Below are positions 1 through 6,978 of a DNA stretch of 11,269 nucleotides, piece by piece. Positions within the stretch are counted from its first letter, which is position 1, and the number at the start of each line of letters is the position of its first letter. Location: positions 1 through 11,269 of the forward strand of contig JAAWGY010000049.1 in NCBI GenBank assembly GCA_022795575.1, given 5' to 3'. This DNA comes from Angelakisella sp. (GTDB lineage: Bacteria; Bacillota; Clostridia; Oscillospirales; Ruminococcaceae). The notes beneath the pieces were generated by a model. It made no database searches. It was given only the letters and a program-made list of their open reading frames with translations, and was not told the origin of the DNA. Position numbers and translations under genes: made by a program.

Positions 1-302
1 CTTGAAAGCCATCAAGGCTTCCTGCGTTTTTGGGGCTTCGGCAGCTGAAAAAGCTCCTCGCCCAGCTGTATGCCGCCAATTCTGATGATTGCTATAGGCA
101 AGGTGAAAAACGGCCTGCCCGCCTCGGCATGAGGGGGGGAGCCGGCTTCCGCCCTCGCGCCGCCCAAGCGGCGCTTTCCCCCAAGTGGGGGAAGGACCCG
201 CCGGAGGGTGGGCGGCAGGGCGCGAAACGGCCTCCTGTACACGCGGAAGGAGAGAAGGGCGTTTTTTATAGTATATTGTGGGAAAGACAGGTGGTGAGAA
301 CA
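1..302. other. Intergenic region upstream of the V-ATPase operon, no supported gene
   Basis: No coding region is supported. The reading frame that joins the first ATPase gene stays open back to position 30, but that part is low-complexity Arg/Gly/Ala sequence with no ribosome site, and it runs through the palindromic element at 108-233. The stretch next to the operon (262-277) is AT-rich with TATAGT and TATATT hexamers that could be a -10 box, but no -35 lies at the right distance, so no promoter is called. The operon promoter may lie here or left of the window. Confidence 0.6.
108..233. repeat. Palindromic intergenic element flanked by 9-bp direct repeats (MITE-like)
   Basis: AAACGGCCT occurs at 108-116 and again at 225-233. 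Between the copies are two tandem perfect hairpins: GCGCCGC/GCGGCGC (157-163 and 168-174, loop CCAA) and TTCCCCC/GGGGGAA (176-182 and 187-193, loop AAGT). They are enclosed by CCCTC (152-156) pairing with GAGGG (204-208). Imperfect terminal inversion is visible, CCTGCCCGCC on the left against GGGCGGCAGG on the right. Short direct repeats around a non-coding palindrome resemble a target-site duplication around a miniature element. That reading is inference; copy number in the genome was not examined. Confidence 0.45.
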
Positions 303-617
303 GTGAAAGAAGTGGTCGCGAAGATCCGCCAGGCGGAAGCCGGGGCGGAGGAGGCCAGGCGAGCCGCGGCCCAAAAGGCCAAGGAGACAGAGGCGGAGGC
401 CAACGCCGCCGGCAGGGAAGCGCTGGCCAAGGCCAAGGCGGACGCAGCCCAAAGGGCGGCGGAGCTTTTGGAGGAGGCCCGGAGCCAGGCGGAGGCCCTT
501 GTGGCGGAGGCCAGGCAGAAGGCCGCCAAGGAGGGCGAGGCCCTGGCGGCTCAGGCTGCCGCCCGGATGGACGCCGCGGCAGCACTCATCGTTGAGAGGA
601 TAGTAGGTGCCACATGA
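303..617 (+). CDS. ntpF: V-type ATPase peripheral stalk subunit G/H
   Basis: A 104-residue, almost entirely helical Ala/Glu/Lys/Arg-rich protein predicted to form a long coiled coil. It would pair with subunit E as the peripheral stalk that holds the A3B3 head against the membrane stator. The family (archaeal AhaH, E. hirae NtpF, Thermus G) is about 100-110 residues and is typically the first gene of such operons, as here. GTG 303 is chosen because AGGTGG (289-294) sits 8 bases upstream and the product then begins MKEVVAKIRQAE, as is usual for the family. GTG 291 or 294 are possible but poorly spaced from a ribosome site, and the open frame back to position 30 is not protein-like. The stop overlaps the start of the next gene as ATGA (614-617), implying translational coupling. 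Assignment rests on composition, length and position, because the family has little sequence signature. Confidence 0.85.
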   Translation: MKEVVAKIRQAEAGAEEARRAAAQKAKETEAEANAAGREALAKAKADAAQRAAELLEEARSQAEALVAEARQKAAKEGEALAAQAAARMDAAAALIVERIVGAT

Positions 618-2584
618 TCGAGAAAATGGAACGTGTTTTCCTCTGCGGTCTGGCCCGGGACAAGGAAGCGATCCTCAGCCGCCTGATGAAGAGCGGCTGT
701 GTCCAGCTCAGCGACCCGGCGTCGATGGACGGCTACGAGGAGATCAGGGACGAGGTGGAGCCCGGCTCCGCCGACGTCTACGAAAAGGAGCAGTCCCTTA
801 CCCGGCTGGGCCAGTGCATCCGAACGCTGGCCCCCTACGGCAAAAAGAAGGGCCTCCTTGCAAAGCGCCCGGAGGTGAGCTTCGGGGAGATTGCCCGGGA
901 GGATACCCTAAGCGCCGCCCTGGCCGTCTGCCAGGAGGTGGAGGAGCTCCAGAAGGAGATTGGCGCCGCCAAAAGCCGCATCTCCCACGAGGAATTCCTC
1001 CAGGCATCCCTGGCCCCCTGGCGGGAGCTGGACCTGCCCCTGGAGGCGACAGCCACCGAGAGCAGCCGCGTCCTCCTTGCCGCCCTGCCGGTCAATGTCA
1101 CCGACGAGGAGCTGGAGCGGCAGCAGAACGAGCAGCGGCTGGGGGCCTACGTCAAGGTGGTTTCGGAGGACAAGGACCAGCGGTACATTGCCGCGGTGGT
1201 CCACAAGAGCCATGCCGCCGCCTTCCAGGAGCTGCTGCGGCAGTCCGGGGCAAGCAGCATCGGCTTTGACAGCCTTACCGGCACCGCCGCCGAGAATATC
1301 TCCGCCAGCAAGGCCCGGGTGGCGGCGGAGGAGAAGGCCATCGACGGCCTCACCGAAAAGCTCAGGGCCTACGGGGAAAAGCTCCCCGGGCTCCAGCTGG
1401 CCTGGGACAGCACCCAGTTTGCCATCGACTGCCGCAGGGCGGAGCAGAACCTCCTTTCCACCCGGGAGACCTTTGTTACCCAGGGGTGGGTGCCCCAGCG
1501 GCAGAAGGCAGGGGTGGAAAAGGCGATGGAAAAATTCCCCTGCTGGTACGAATTCCGGGCGGCCACCGAGGAGGACGACCCCCCGGTGCTGCTGAAGAAC
1601 AACGCCTTTGTGGAGCCCTTTGAGGCCGTCACCGAGATGTACGCCCTCCCGGCGCCCCACAGCATGGACCCCAACCCCTTTATGGCCCCCTTCTTCTTCG
1701 TCTTCTTCGGGATGATGCTTTCCGACGCCGGCTACGGCCTGGTGCTGGCCATCCTGGGCCTTTGGGGGGCCAAGAACCTGGACATGGGCCCCGGGGGCAA
1801 AAAGCTGCTGAAGATGCTGGGCTACTGCGGTATCTCCACCGTCTTTTGGGGCGCCCTGTACGGCAGCTGGTTTGGCGATACCATCCCCAAAGTTACCGAG
1901 GTGTTCTTCGGCAACCGGGTACAGGTGCCCATGCTGCTGGATCCCCTCACCAACCCCATGCCCATCCTCATCATGGCCTTTGTGGTGGGCTACATCCACA
2001 TCCTGGTGGGCCTTGGCCTTAAGGCGTACCTGATGATCCGCCGGGGCCACTCGGTGGATGCCCTCTTTGACGTGGGCTTCTGGTACTTCGTGCTGGTGGG
2101 CCTGGTCATCTTTGCCGGCGGGCAGATGGTCATCGGCAGCGCCGTTATGGCCTCCATCGGCAAGTGGCTTGCCATCGCCGGGGCGGTGGGGCTGGTCCTT
2201 ACCCAGGGCCGGGATAAGAAGAACCCCATCATGAAGCTGATGAGCGGTATTCTCAGCCTCTACGACATCACCGGCTATTTTTCGGACCTGTTGTCCTACT
2301 CCCGCATTATGGCCCTGGGCCTTGCCACCGGCGTTATCGCCCAGGTGGTGAACACCATGGGCACCCTGCCGGGGGCAAACATCATCGGGGCGGTGGTCTT
2401 TGTGGCGGTGTTCCTGCTGGGGCACGTCCTCAACCTGGCCATCAACGCCCTGGGCTCCTATGTCCACACCTCCCGTCTACAGTATGTGGAATTTTTTGGT
2501 AAGTTCTTTGAGGGCGGCGGCCAGCCCTTCCGTCCCTTGAAGCCTGCAACAAAATACGTCTATGTCAACAATCAGGAGGAATGA
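614..2584 (+). CDS. ntpI: V-type ATPase subunit I (a-type stator, ion channel)
   Basis: A 656-residue protein of normal family length. Roughly residues 1-340 form the hydrophilic cytoplasmic arm with coiled-coil stretches. The remainder is a multi-span membrane domain beginning near FFVFFGMMLSDAGYG (about 357-371). The segment LLSYSRIMALGLATG carries Arg564, which by motif is the essential arginine facing the proteolipid ring carboxylate. The C-terminal block (LNLAINALGSYVHTSRLQYV, then FFGKFFEGGG) is the usual family ending. It supplies the half-channels for ion transfer and anchors the peripheral stalks. The ATG overlaps the preceding stop by four bases (ATGA), and the stop lies 3 bases before the next start. 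No truncation or missing key residue is visible. Confidence 0.97.
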   Translation: MIEKMERVFLCGLARDKEAILSRLMKSGCVQLSDPASMDGYEEIRDEVEPGSADVYEKEQSLTRLGQCIRTLAPYGKKKGLLAKRPEVSFGEIAREDTLSAALAVCQEVEELQKEIGAAKSRISHEEFLQASLAPWRELDLPLEATATESSRVLLAALPVNVTDEELERQQNEQRLGAYVKVVSEDKDQRYIAAVVHKSHAAAFQELLRQSGASSIGFDSLTGTAAENISASKARVAAEEKAIDGLTEKLRAYGEKLPGLQLAWDSTQFAIDCRRAEQNLLSTRETFVTQGWVPQRQKAGVEKAMEKFPCWYEFRAATEEDDPPVLLKNNAFVEPFEAVTEMYALPAPHSMDPNPFMAPFFFVFFGMMLSDAGYGLVLAILGLWGAKNLDMGPGGKKLLKMLGYCGISTVFWGALYGSWFGDTIPKVTEVFFGNRVQVPMLLDPLTNPMPILIMAFVVGYIHILVGLGLKAYLMIRRGHSVDALFDVGFWYFVLVGLVIFAGGQMVIGSAVMASIGKWLAIAGAVGLVLTQGRDKKNPIMKLMSGILSLYDITGYFSDLLSYSRIMALGLATGVIAQVVNTMGTLPGANIIGAVVFVAVFLLGHVLNLAINALGSYVHTSRLQYVEFFGKFFEGGGQPFRPLKPATKYVYVNNQEE

Positions 2585-2587
2585 ACC

Positions 2588-3073
2588 ATGAAAGAATTTT
2601 TTGAAGTCTTTAACGGCAACTTTTTGGCTTACCTGGGCGTCGCCTTCGCGGTGATCTTTTCCGGCATCGGCTCCGCCAAGGGCGTCGGCCTGGTGGGCGA
2701 GGCTATGAGCGGCGTAACCGTGGAGGATCCCAACAAGTTCGGCCAGCTGCTGCTGCTCCAGGCCCTTCCCGCTACCCAGGGCATCTACGGCTTTGTGGTG
2801 GGCTTTATGGTGATGGTCACTACCGGTATGCTGGGCGGCACCGTCAACCTCTCCATGGCCACCGGCGCCTACATCTTCGCCTCCTGCTGCCCCATCGCCT
2901 TTGTGGGCATGGTCTCCGGCATCCATCAGGGCCGCGTTTCCGCCGCCGGCGTCAACATCGTTGCCAAGCGCCCGGAGGAGGTCTCCAAGGCCATGGTCCC
3001 CGCCGCGATGGTTGAGACCTACGCCATCCTTGCTCTGCTCATCTCCCTGCTGCTGGTGCTGAACATCCACTAA
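2588..3073 (+). CDS. ntpK: V-type ATPase subunit K (proteolipid ring, predicted Na+-binding)
   Basis: A 161-residue duplicated-hairpin proteolipid with four membrane spans, the 16-kDa type as in E. hirae. Repeat 1 contains FSGIGSAKGVG and ALPATQGIYG; repeat 2 contains SGIHQGRVSAAG and AAMVETYAIL. Only repeat 2 keeps the essential carboxylate, Glu143; the equivalent site in repeat 1 is the Gln64 region, giving one ion site per subunit. Aligned by eye with recalled E. hirae NtpK, the Na+ ligands Leu61, Thr64, Gln65, Gln110 and Glu139 correspond to Leu60, Thr63, Gln64, Gln114 and Glu143, and the supporting Tyr68 to Tyr67. This predicts Na+ specificity. A strong AGGAGG (2574-2579), 8 bases before ATG and overlapping the end of ntpI, suits a highly translated ring subunit. 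Confidence 0.97.
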   Translation: MKEFFEVFNGNFLAYLGVAFAVIFSGIGSAKGVGLVGEAMSGVTVEDPNKFGQLLLLQALPATQGIYGFVVGFMVMVTTGMLGGTVNLSMATGAYIFASCCPIAFVGMVSGIHQGRVSAAGVNIVAKRPEEVSKAMVPAAMVETYAILALLISLLLVLNIH

Positions 3074-3113
3074 GCAGTTTTCGAGAATACGCAGAGAGGA
3101 GGATGCCGGACCT

Positions 3114-3710
3114 ATGAATGATATTTCGGCGATTCTCGCCAGCATCCAGGAGGACGCCCGGCAGTACGGGGAAGCCGCTGCCGCCGCCGCCCGGGAAAAG
3201 GCGGAAGCCATTACAGAAAGCTACAGCCAGGAGGCCCAGGCGGAGACCGCCCGTGTCCTGGAGGCCGCGAAGCATCAGGCCGAGGCCGTCCGCCAGCGGG
3301 CTGTGTCCCAGTCCGGGATTGAAAGCCGCAACGCCAAGCTCCAGGTGCGCCGCCAGGCCATCGATACCGCCTTCCAGAAGGCGATGGAGCAGCTCTGCGC
3401 CATGCCCGCGGCCAAAAAGACGGCGGTATACGCCGCCATGGCGGCGCAGTCCCTTACCGGGGACGCCGCCCTGGTGCTCAACAAGGCGGATAAGGCCGCC
3501 ATTGGGGCCGCGCTGCCGGCGGAGATTGAAAAGCGCTGCGCCGCGGCGGGCCGCGCCTGCAAAGTCACCCTCTCCGGGGCTACCGGCAGCTTTGCCGGCG
3601 GCTTTATCCTGGACCAGGGCAGCACCGAGACAAACTGCACCTTCGAGGTTTTGAGTACGAGCGTCAAGGAAGAACTTGAGGCCCAGGTGGACGCGGCCCT
3701 CTTTGGCTAA
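3114..3710 (+). CDS. ntpE: V-type ATPase subunit E (peripheral stalk)
   Basis: A 198-residue protein, normal for the family. Residues 1 to about 95 are Ala/Glu/Gln/Arg-rich helix that would form a coiled coil with the G/H subunit. The C-terminal half is a mixed globular domain with the family signature GGFILDQGSTETNCTF (from Gly162), followed by a terminal helix ending in VDAALFG. This domain binds the top of subunit B. GGAGG (3098-3102) lies 11 bases before ATG 3114, slightly long but without a better in-frame alternative. It follows ntpK by 40 bases and precedes ntpC by 45. The identification is firm from the C-terminal signature plus gene order; the N-terminal part alone would not be diagnostic. 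Confidence 0.93.
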   Translation: MNDISAILASIQEDARQYGEAAAAAAREKAEAITESYSQEAQAETARVLEAAKHQAEAVRQRAVSQSGIESRNAKLQVRRQAIDTAFQKAMEQLCAMPAAKKTAVYAAMAAQSLTGDAALVLNKADKAAIGAALPAEIEKRCAAAGRACKVTLSGATGSFAGGFILDQGSTETNCTFEVLSTSVKEELEAQVDAALFG

Positions 3711-3755
3711 AGCGGGCCCGCCCGAACATCAAAAACAAGAAAAGGAGGTGCGGCT

Positions 3756-4754
3756 TTGAAAGCATACCGAGATACCGATTATCTCCACGCCACGGCCCGG
3801 GTGCGCGCCCTGGAAAACGGGATGGTGACTCGCCGGGACTTCCAGAAGATGATCGACGCAAAGACTGTGGAAGAGGCTTACAAGGTCCTCTCCGACGCCC
3901 CCATCTGCCACGGGGCCCCCATGCAGGACTACGAGCAGGCGCTGGAGCAGAACCTGCTGGACGCCTACCAGCTGCTGGACCGCATCGCCCCGGGCAACGG
4001 CCTGACCGAGCTGTTCCGCTACCAGTATGACGGCCACAACTTTAAGACCGCCATCAAGGCCCGGCGTGCCGCCGGGGATGTTACCGGCGTTTACTCCAAC
4101 CTGGGCAACCTCCCCGCCAAGGCGGTGGCCGCCCAGGTGGAGAGCGGCAGAACCGAGGGCCTGCCCGCTCCCCTTGCCGAGGCCGCCCTGGAGGCCGCGG
4201 ACACCCTGGCCAAAACCGGGGACCCCCAAGCGGTGGATATCCTGCTGGACCGGGGCATCCTTGCCGCCATGGCCCAAAAGGCGGGGGAGATCGGCAATCC
4301 CTTTTTGAACAAGTACGTGGAGGCCCAGGTGGATATCGCCAACATCCGGGCGGCGGTGCGGCTGAAGAGGATGGGCAAAAACGCCTTCTTCCTTGCCAAG
4401 GTGCTGGCCCCCGGCGGCAGGATCCCTCTTTCCGCCGTCACCGAGGCCTACACCAAGGGCTACGACGCCATTCTGGCGGTGATCTCCTCCTCCCCCTACG
4501 GCAAGTACCTGGAGCCCGCCTTTGATTCCATCCGGGCAAAGGAATCCCTTTCCCTCTTTGAAAAGCTTTGCGACAACGCCCTGGTGGCGGTGCTGGACGA
4601 GGTGCGGAGGATCCCCTTTGGCATCGAGCCCCTGATCGCCTACCTGGCCGCAAAGGAGGGGGAGACCAAGGCCGCCCGGATCGTCATGGCCTCCAAGCTG
4701 GCGGGCGTCCCCCCCCAGCAGATCACAGAAAGGCTGCGTGATACCTATGCGTAG
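3756..4754 (+). CDS. ntpC: V-type ATPase subunit C (central stalk to ring adaptor, d-like)
   Basis: A 332-residue helical soluble protein, normal length for bacterial subunit C (homologous to yeast d and the Thermus C/X subunit). It is a funnel-shaped socket that sits on the K ring and receives the D/F shaft. The N-terminus (YLHATARVRALENGMVTRRD) and the C-terminus (AYLAAKEGETKAARIVMASK, then ITERLRDTYA) match the family, including the conserved KxxE-type end where interior repeats join the ring. The start is TTG 3756, chosen because AGGAGG (3743-3748) lies 7 bases upstream and the product begins at the usual family N-terminus. Its last 8 bases overlap the likely start of the next gene. Confidence 0.94.
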   Translation: MKAYRDTDYLHATARVRALENGMVTRRDFQKMIDAKTVEEAYKVLSDAPICHGAPMQDYEQALEQNLLDAYQLLDRIAPGNGLTELFRYQYDGHNFKTAIKARRAAGDVTGVYSNLGNLPAKAVAAQVESGRTEGLPAPLAEAALEAADTLAKTGDPQAVDILLDRGILAAMAQKAGEIGNPFLNKYVEAQVDIANIRAAVRLKRMGKNAFFLAKVLAPGGRIPLSAVTEAYTKGYDAILAVISSSPYGKYLEPAFDSIRAKESLSLFEKLCDNALVAVLDEVRRIPFGIEPLIAYLAAKEGETKAARIVMASKLAGVPPQQITERLRDTYA

Positions 4755-5067
4755 TAAGATCGCGGTGGTGGGGGAAAAGGAAAGCGTCCTGGGCTTTAAG
4801 GCGGTGGGCTTCGAGGTCTTCGAGACCTCCGCCCCCAAGGAGTCCGAGGAGGTGGTCCATCGCCTCGCCAAGGAGGAGTACGGCATCATCTTTATCACCG
4901 AGCAGGCCCTGGCCCCCATCATCCAGGTGATGGACCGGTACAAGGACAGCAAGGTCCCCGCCATTATCCCCATCCCCGGCCGGGAGGGCACCATTGGTAT
5001 GGGCATGACATCGGTGAAGAAGAGCGTGGAGCGCGCCGTGGGCGCGGACATCCTCTTCAAGGACTAA
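4747..5067 (+). CDS. ntpG: V-type ATPase subunit F (central rotor)
   Basis: A 106-residue small alpha/beta protein that binds subunit D to form the central rotor shaft; the symbol follows E. hirae, where subunit F is NtpG (other schemes use atpF). Family landmarks are the first strand KIAVVGEKESVLGFKAVG, the central YGIIFITEQ, and PAIIPIPGREGTIGMGM near the C-terminus. ATG 4747 gives the usual N-terminus MRSKIAVVGE and overlaps ntpC by 8 bases. GTG 4738, three codons upstream, is the alternative start; an AAAGG (4729-4733) precedes both but is poorly spaced for each, so coupled translation from ntpC is likely. This is the last gene before the only long gap in the operon. Confidence 0.94.
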   Translation: MRSKIAVVGEKESVLGFKAVGFEVFETSAPKESEEVVHRLAKEEYGIIFITEQALAPIIQVMDRYKDSKVPAIIPIPGREGTIGMGMTSVKKSVERAVGADILFKD

Positions 5068-5069
5068 GG

Positions 5070-5171
5070 GGCCGTACCAAAGCAGGGTGCCGCCGTCCCC
5101 CCAAGGGCTTTGCCCCCGGCGGCCGGCACCGCTCCGCAAGAGTTTCTTTGGCCGTGCCGGACAGGTTCCGG
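5070..5171. repeat. Imperfect palindromic element in the F-A gap of the operon
   Basis: The gap between subunits F and A (5068-5205) is the only long non-coding stretch inside the operon. Nested inversions are visible: CCAAAG (5077-5082) with CTTTGG (5146-5151), GGTGCC (5086-5091) with GGCACC (5125-5130), GCCG (5092-5095) with CGGC (5117-5120), and GGGC/GCCC around TTT (5105-5115). A separate hairpin, CCGGA/TCCGG (5157-5171), follows. Near-direct repeats GGCCGTACC (5070-5078) and GGCCGTGCC (5150-5158) flank the core. There is no ORF and no T-run after the stem, so a strong terminator is unlikely. It may be a dispersed repeat or an mRNA processing or stability structure. Confidence 0.5.
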
Positions 5172-5205
5172 ACTGCGGTATAGTTTTGAAAAGTAGGTGA
5201 AATAA

Positions 5206-6978
5206 TTGAGCCAAGGTAAGATCGTGAAGATCGCCGGTCCCCTTGTTGTGGCGGAAGGAATGCGCGACGCCAATATGTTCGACGTGGTACACGTGGGCGA
5301 AATGGGGCTCATCGGCGAGATCATCGAGATGCGCGGCGACAAGGCTTCCATCCAGGTCTACGAGGAGACCGCGGGCTTAAAGCCCGGTACCGAGGTGGTT
5401 TCCACCGGGGCTCCCCTTTCGGTGGAGCTGGCCCCCGGCATCTTAGAGATGATCTATGACGGCATCCAGCGCCCGCTGGAGCGCATCAAGACCATGACCG
5501 GCAGCAACATCGCCCGGGGTGTCAGCGTCACCTCGGTGGACCACGACAAAAAGTGGGATTTTGTCCCCGCCATGAAGGCAGGGGACCGGGTGGAGGCCGG
5601 CGACATCATCGGCACCGTCCAGGAAACCAGCCTCATCAGCCACAAGATCATGGTGCCCCCCGGCGTGATGGGCACCCTCAAGGAGATCAGCGGCGGCAAC
5701 CACACCGTGACGGAGGTCATCGCCAAGGTGGATACCGATAACGGCACCACCGTGGACATCCAGATGCTCCAGAGGTGGCCGGTGCGCCGCCAGCGCCCCT
5801 CCCGGGAGAAGCTCTCCCCCGATATCCCCATGATTACCGGCCAGCGCGTCATCGATACCCTGTTCCCCATCGCCCGCGGCGGTACCGCCGCCGTCCCCGG
5901 CCCCTTCGGCTCCGGCAAGACGGTGGTGCAGCACCAGCTGGCCAAGTGGAGCGACGTGGACATCGTGGTCTACATCGGCTGCGGCGAGCGCGGCAACGAG
6001 ATGACCGACGTGCTCCGGGAGTTCCCCGAGCTGAAGGACCCCAAGTCCGGCGAGTCCATCATGAAGCGTACCGTCCTTATCGCCAACACCTCGGATATGC
6101 CGGTGGCCGCCCGTGAGGCTTCCATCTACACCGGCATCACCATCGCCGAGTACTTCCGCGATATGGGCTACTCGGTGGCCATTATGGCCGATTCCACCAG
6201 CCGCTGGGCCGAGGCCCTCCGGGAGATGTCCGGCCGTCTGGAGGAGATGCCCGGCGAGGAGGGCTACCCCGCCTACCTCACCAGCCGTCTGGCCCAGTTC
6301 TACGAGCGGGCCGGCCGCGTCATCTGCCTGGGCAGCGACAAGCGGGAGGGCTCCCTGACCGCCATCGGCGCGGTTTCCCCCGCCGGCGGCGATAACTCCG
6401 ACCCCGTTGTGCAGGCCACCCTGCGTATCGTCAAGGTCTTCTGGGGGCTGGATTCCGGCCTGGCCTACAAGCGCCACTTCCCGGCCATCAACTGGCTTAC
6501 CTCCTACTCCCTCTACAACGACCAGATTGGCGCGTGGCTCAACAAGAACGTTTCCGAGGACTGGACCAAGCTGCTGGGCGACGCCATGAACCTGCTGCAG
6601 CTGGAAAGCGAGCTGGAGGAGATCGTCAAGCTGGTTGGCTACGACTCCCTTTCCGCCCCCGACCGCCTCTCCCTGGAGGCCGCCCGGTCCATCCGCGAGG
6701 ACTACCTGCAGCAGAACGCCTTTGACGGCGTGGATACCTACACCAGCCTCCCCAAGCAGTACGGGATGCTGAAGATGGTGCTGCACTTCTACTACGAGGC
6801 CAAGGCCGCCCTGGAGAGCGGCGTGGCGGTGGAAAGGATCTTTGCCCTGCCGGTGCGGGATAAGATCGCCCGTATGAAGTACGTGGAGGAAAAGGATGTC
6901 CAGACCTATCTGGCCACCACCACCACCGAGCTGGAGAACAGCATGAAAGAGCTGATGAGCGGGGAGGTGTCTGCCTGA
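5206..6978 (+). CDS. ntpA: V-type ATPase catalytic subunit A
   Basis: A 590-residue catalytic subunit of full family length, hydrolysing or making ATP in the A3B3 head. Order: beta-barrel N-terminus (GKIVKIAGPLVVAEGM), the A-specific non-homologous insert (about 110-190), the nucleotide-binding core, and a helical C-terminal domain. The Walker A loop GPFGSGKT is residues 232-239 with Lys238; the following GCGERGNEM carries the catalytic Glu261; the Walker B region and SRWAEALREMSGRLEEMPGE are intact. The start is TTG 5206, with AGGTGA (5195-5200) 5 bases upstream; the product begins just before the conserved GKIVKI strand. It is preceded by a 138-base palindromic gap, so its expression could differ from the upstream genes. 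The stop shares one base with the start of ntpB (TGATG, 6976-6980). Confidence 0.98.
   Translation: MSQGKIVKIAGPLVVAEGMRDANMFDVVHVGEMGLIGEIIEMRGDKASIQVYEETAGLKPGTEVVSTGAPLSVELAPGILEMIYDGIQRPLERIKTMTGSNIARGVSVTSVDHDKKWDFVPAMKAGDRVEAGDIIGTVQETSLISHKIMVPPGVMGTLKEISGGNHTVTEVIAKVDTDNGTTVDIQMLQRWPVRRQRPSREKLSPDIPMITGQRVIDTLFPIARGGTAAVPGPFGSGKTVVQHQLAKWSDVDIVVYIGCGERGNEMTDVLREFPELKDPKSGESIMKRTVLIANTSDMPVAAREASIYTGITIAEYFRDMGYSVAIMADSTSRWAEALREMSGRLEEMPGEEGYPAYLTSRLAQFYERAGRVICLGSDKREGSLTAIGAVSPAGGDNSDPVVQATLRIVKVFWGLDSGLAYKRHFPAINWLTSYSLYNDQIGAWLNKNVSEDWTKLLGDAMNLLQLESELEEIVKLVGYDSLSAPDRLSLEAARSIREDYLQQNAFDGVDTYTSLPKQYGMLKMVLHFYYEAKAALESGVAVERIFALPVRDKIARMKYVEEKDVQTYLATTTTELENSMKELMSGEVSA

Noticed and set aside
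30..302. N-terminal extension of the first ATPase gene to ATG 30
   Set aside because: It would add 91 low-complexity residues read through a palindromic repeat, without a ribosome site, and the family is about 104 residues long, matching the GTG 303 start.
908..2467. Long minus-strand open frame (519 codons) inside the subunit I gene
   Set aside because: It is His/Gly/Gln-rich, lies opposite a well-supported gene and has no family motif; it is an antisense artefact of GC-rich codon use.
5179..5184. Internal promoter for subunit A at TATAGT
   Set aside because: No -35 lies at 16-18 bases upstream and there is no TG extension, so the hexamer alone is not enough.
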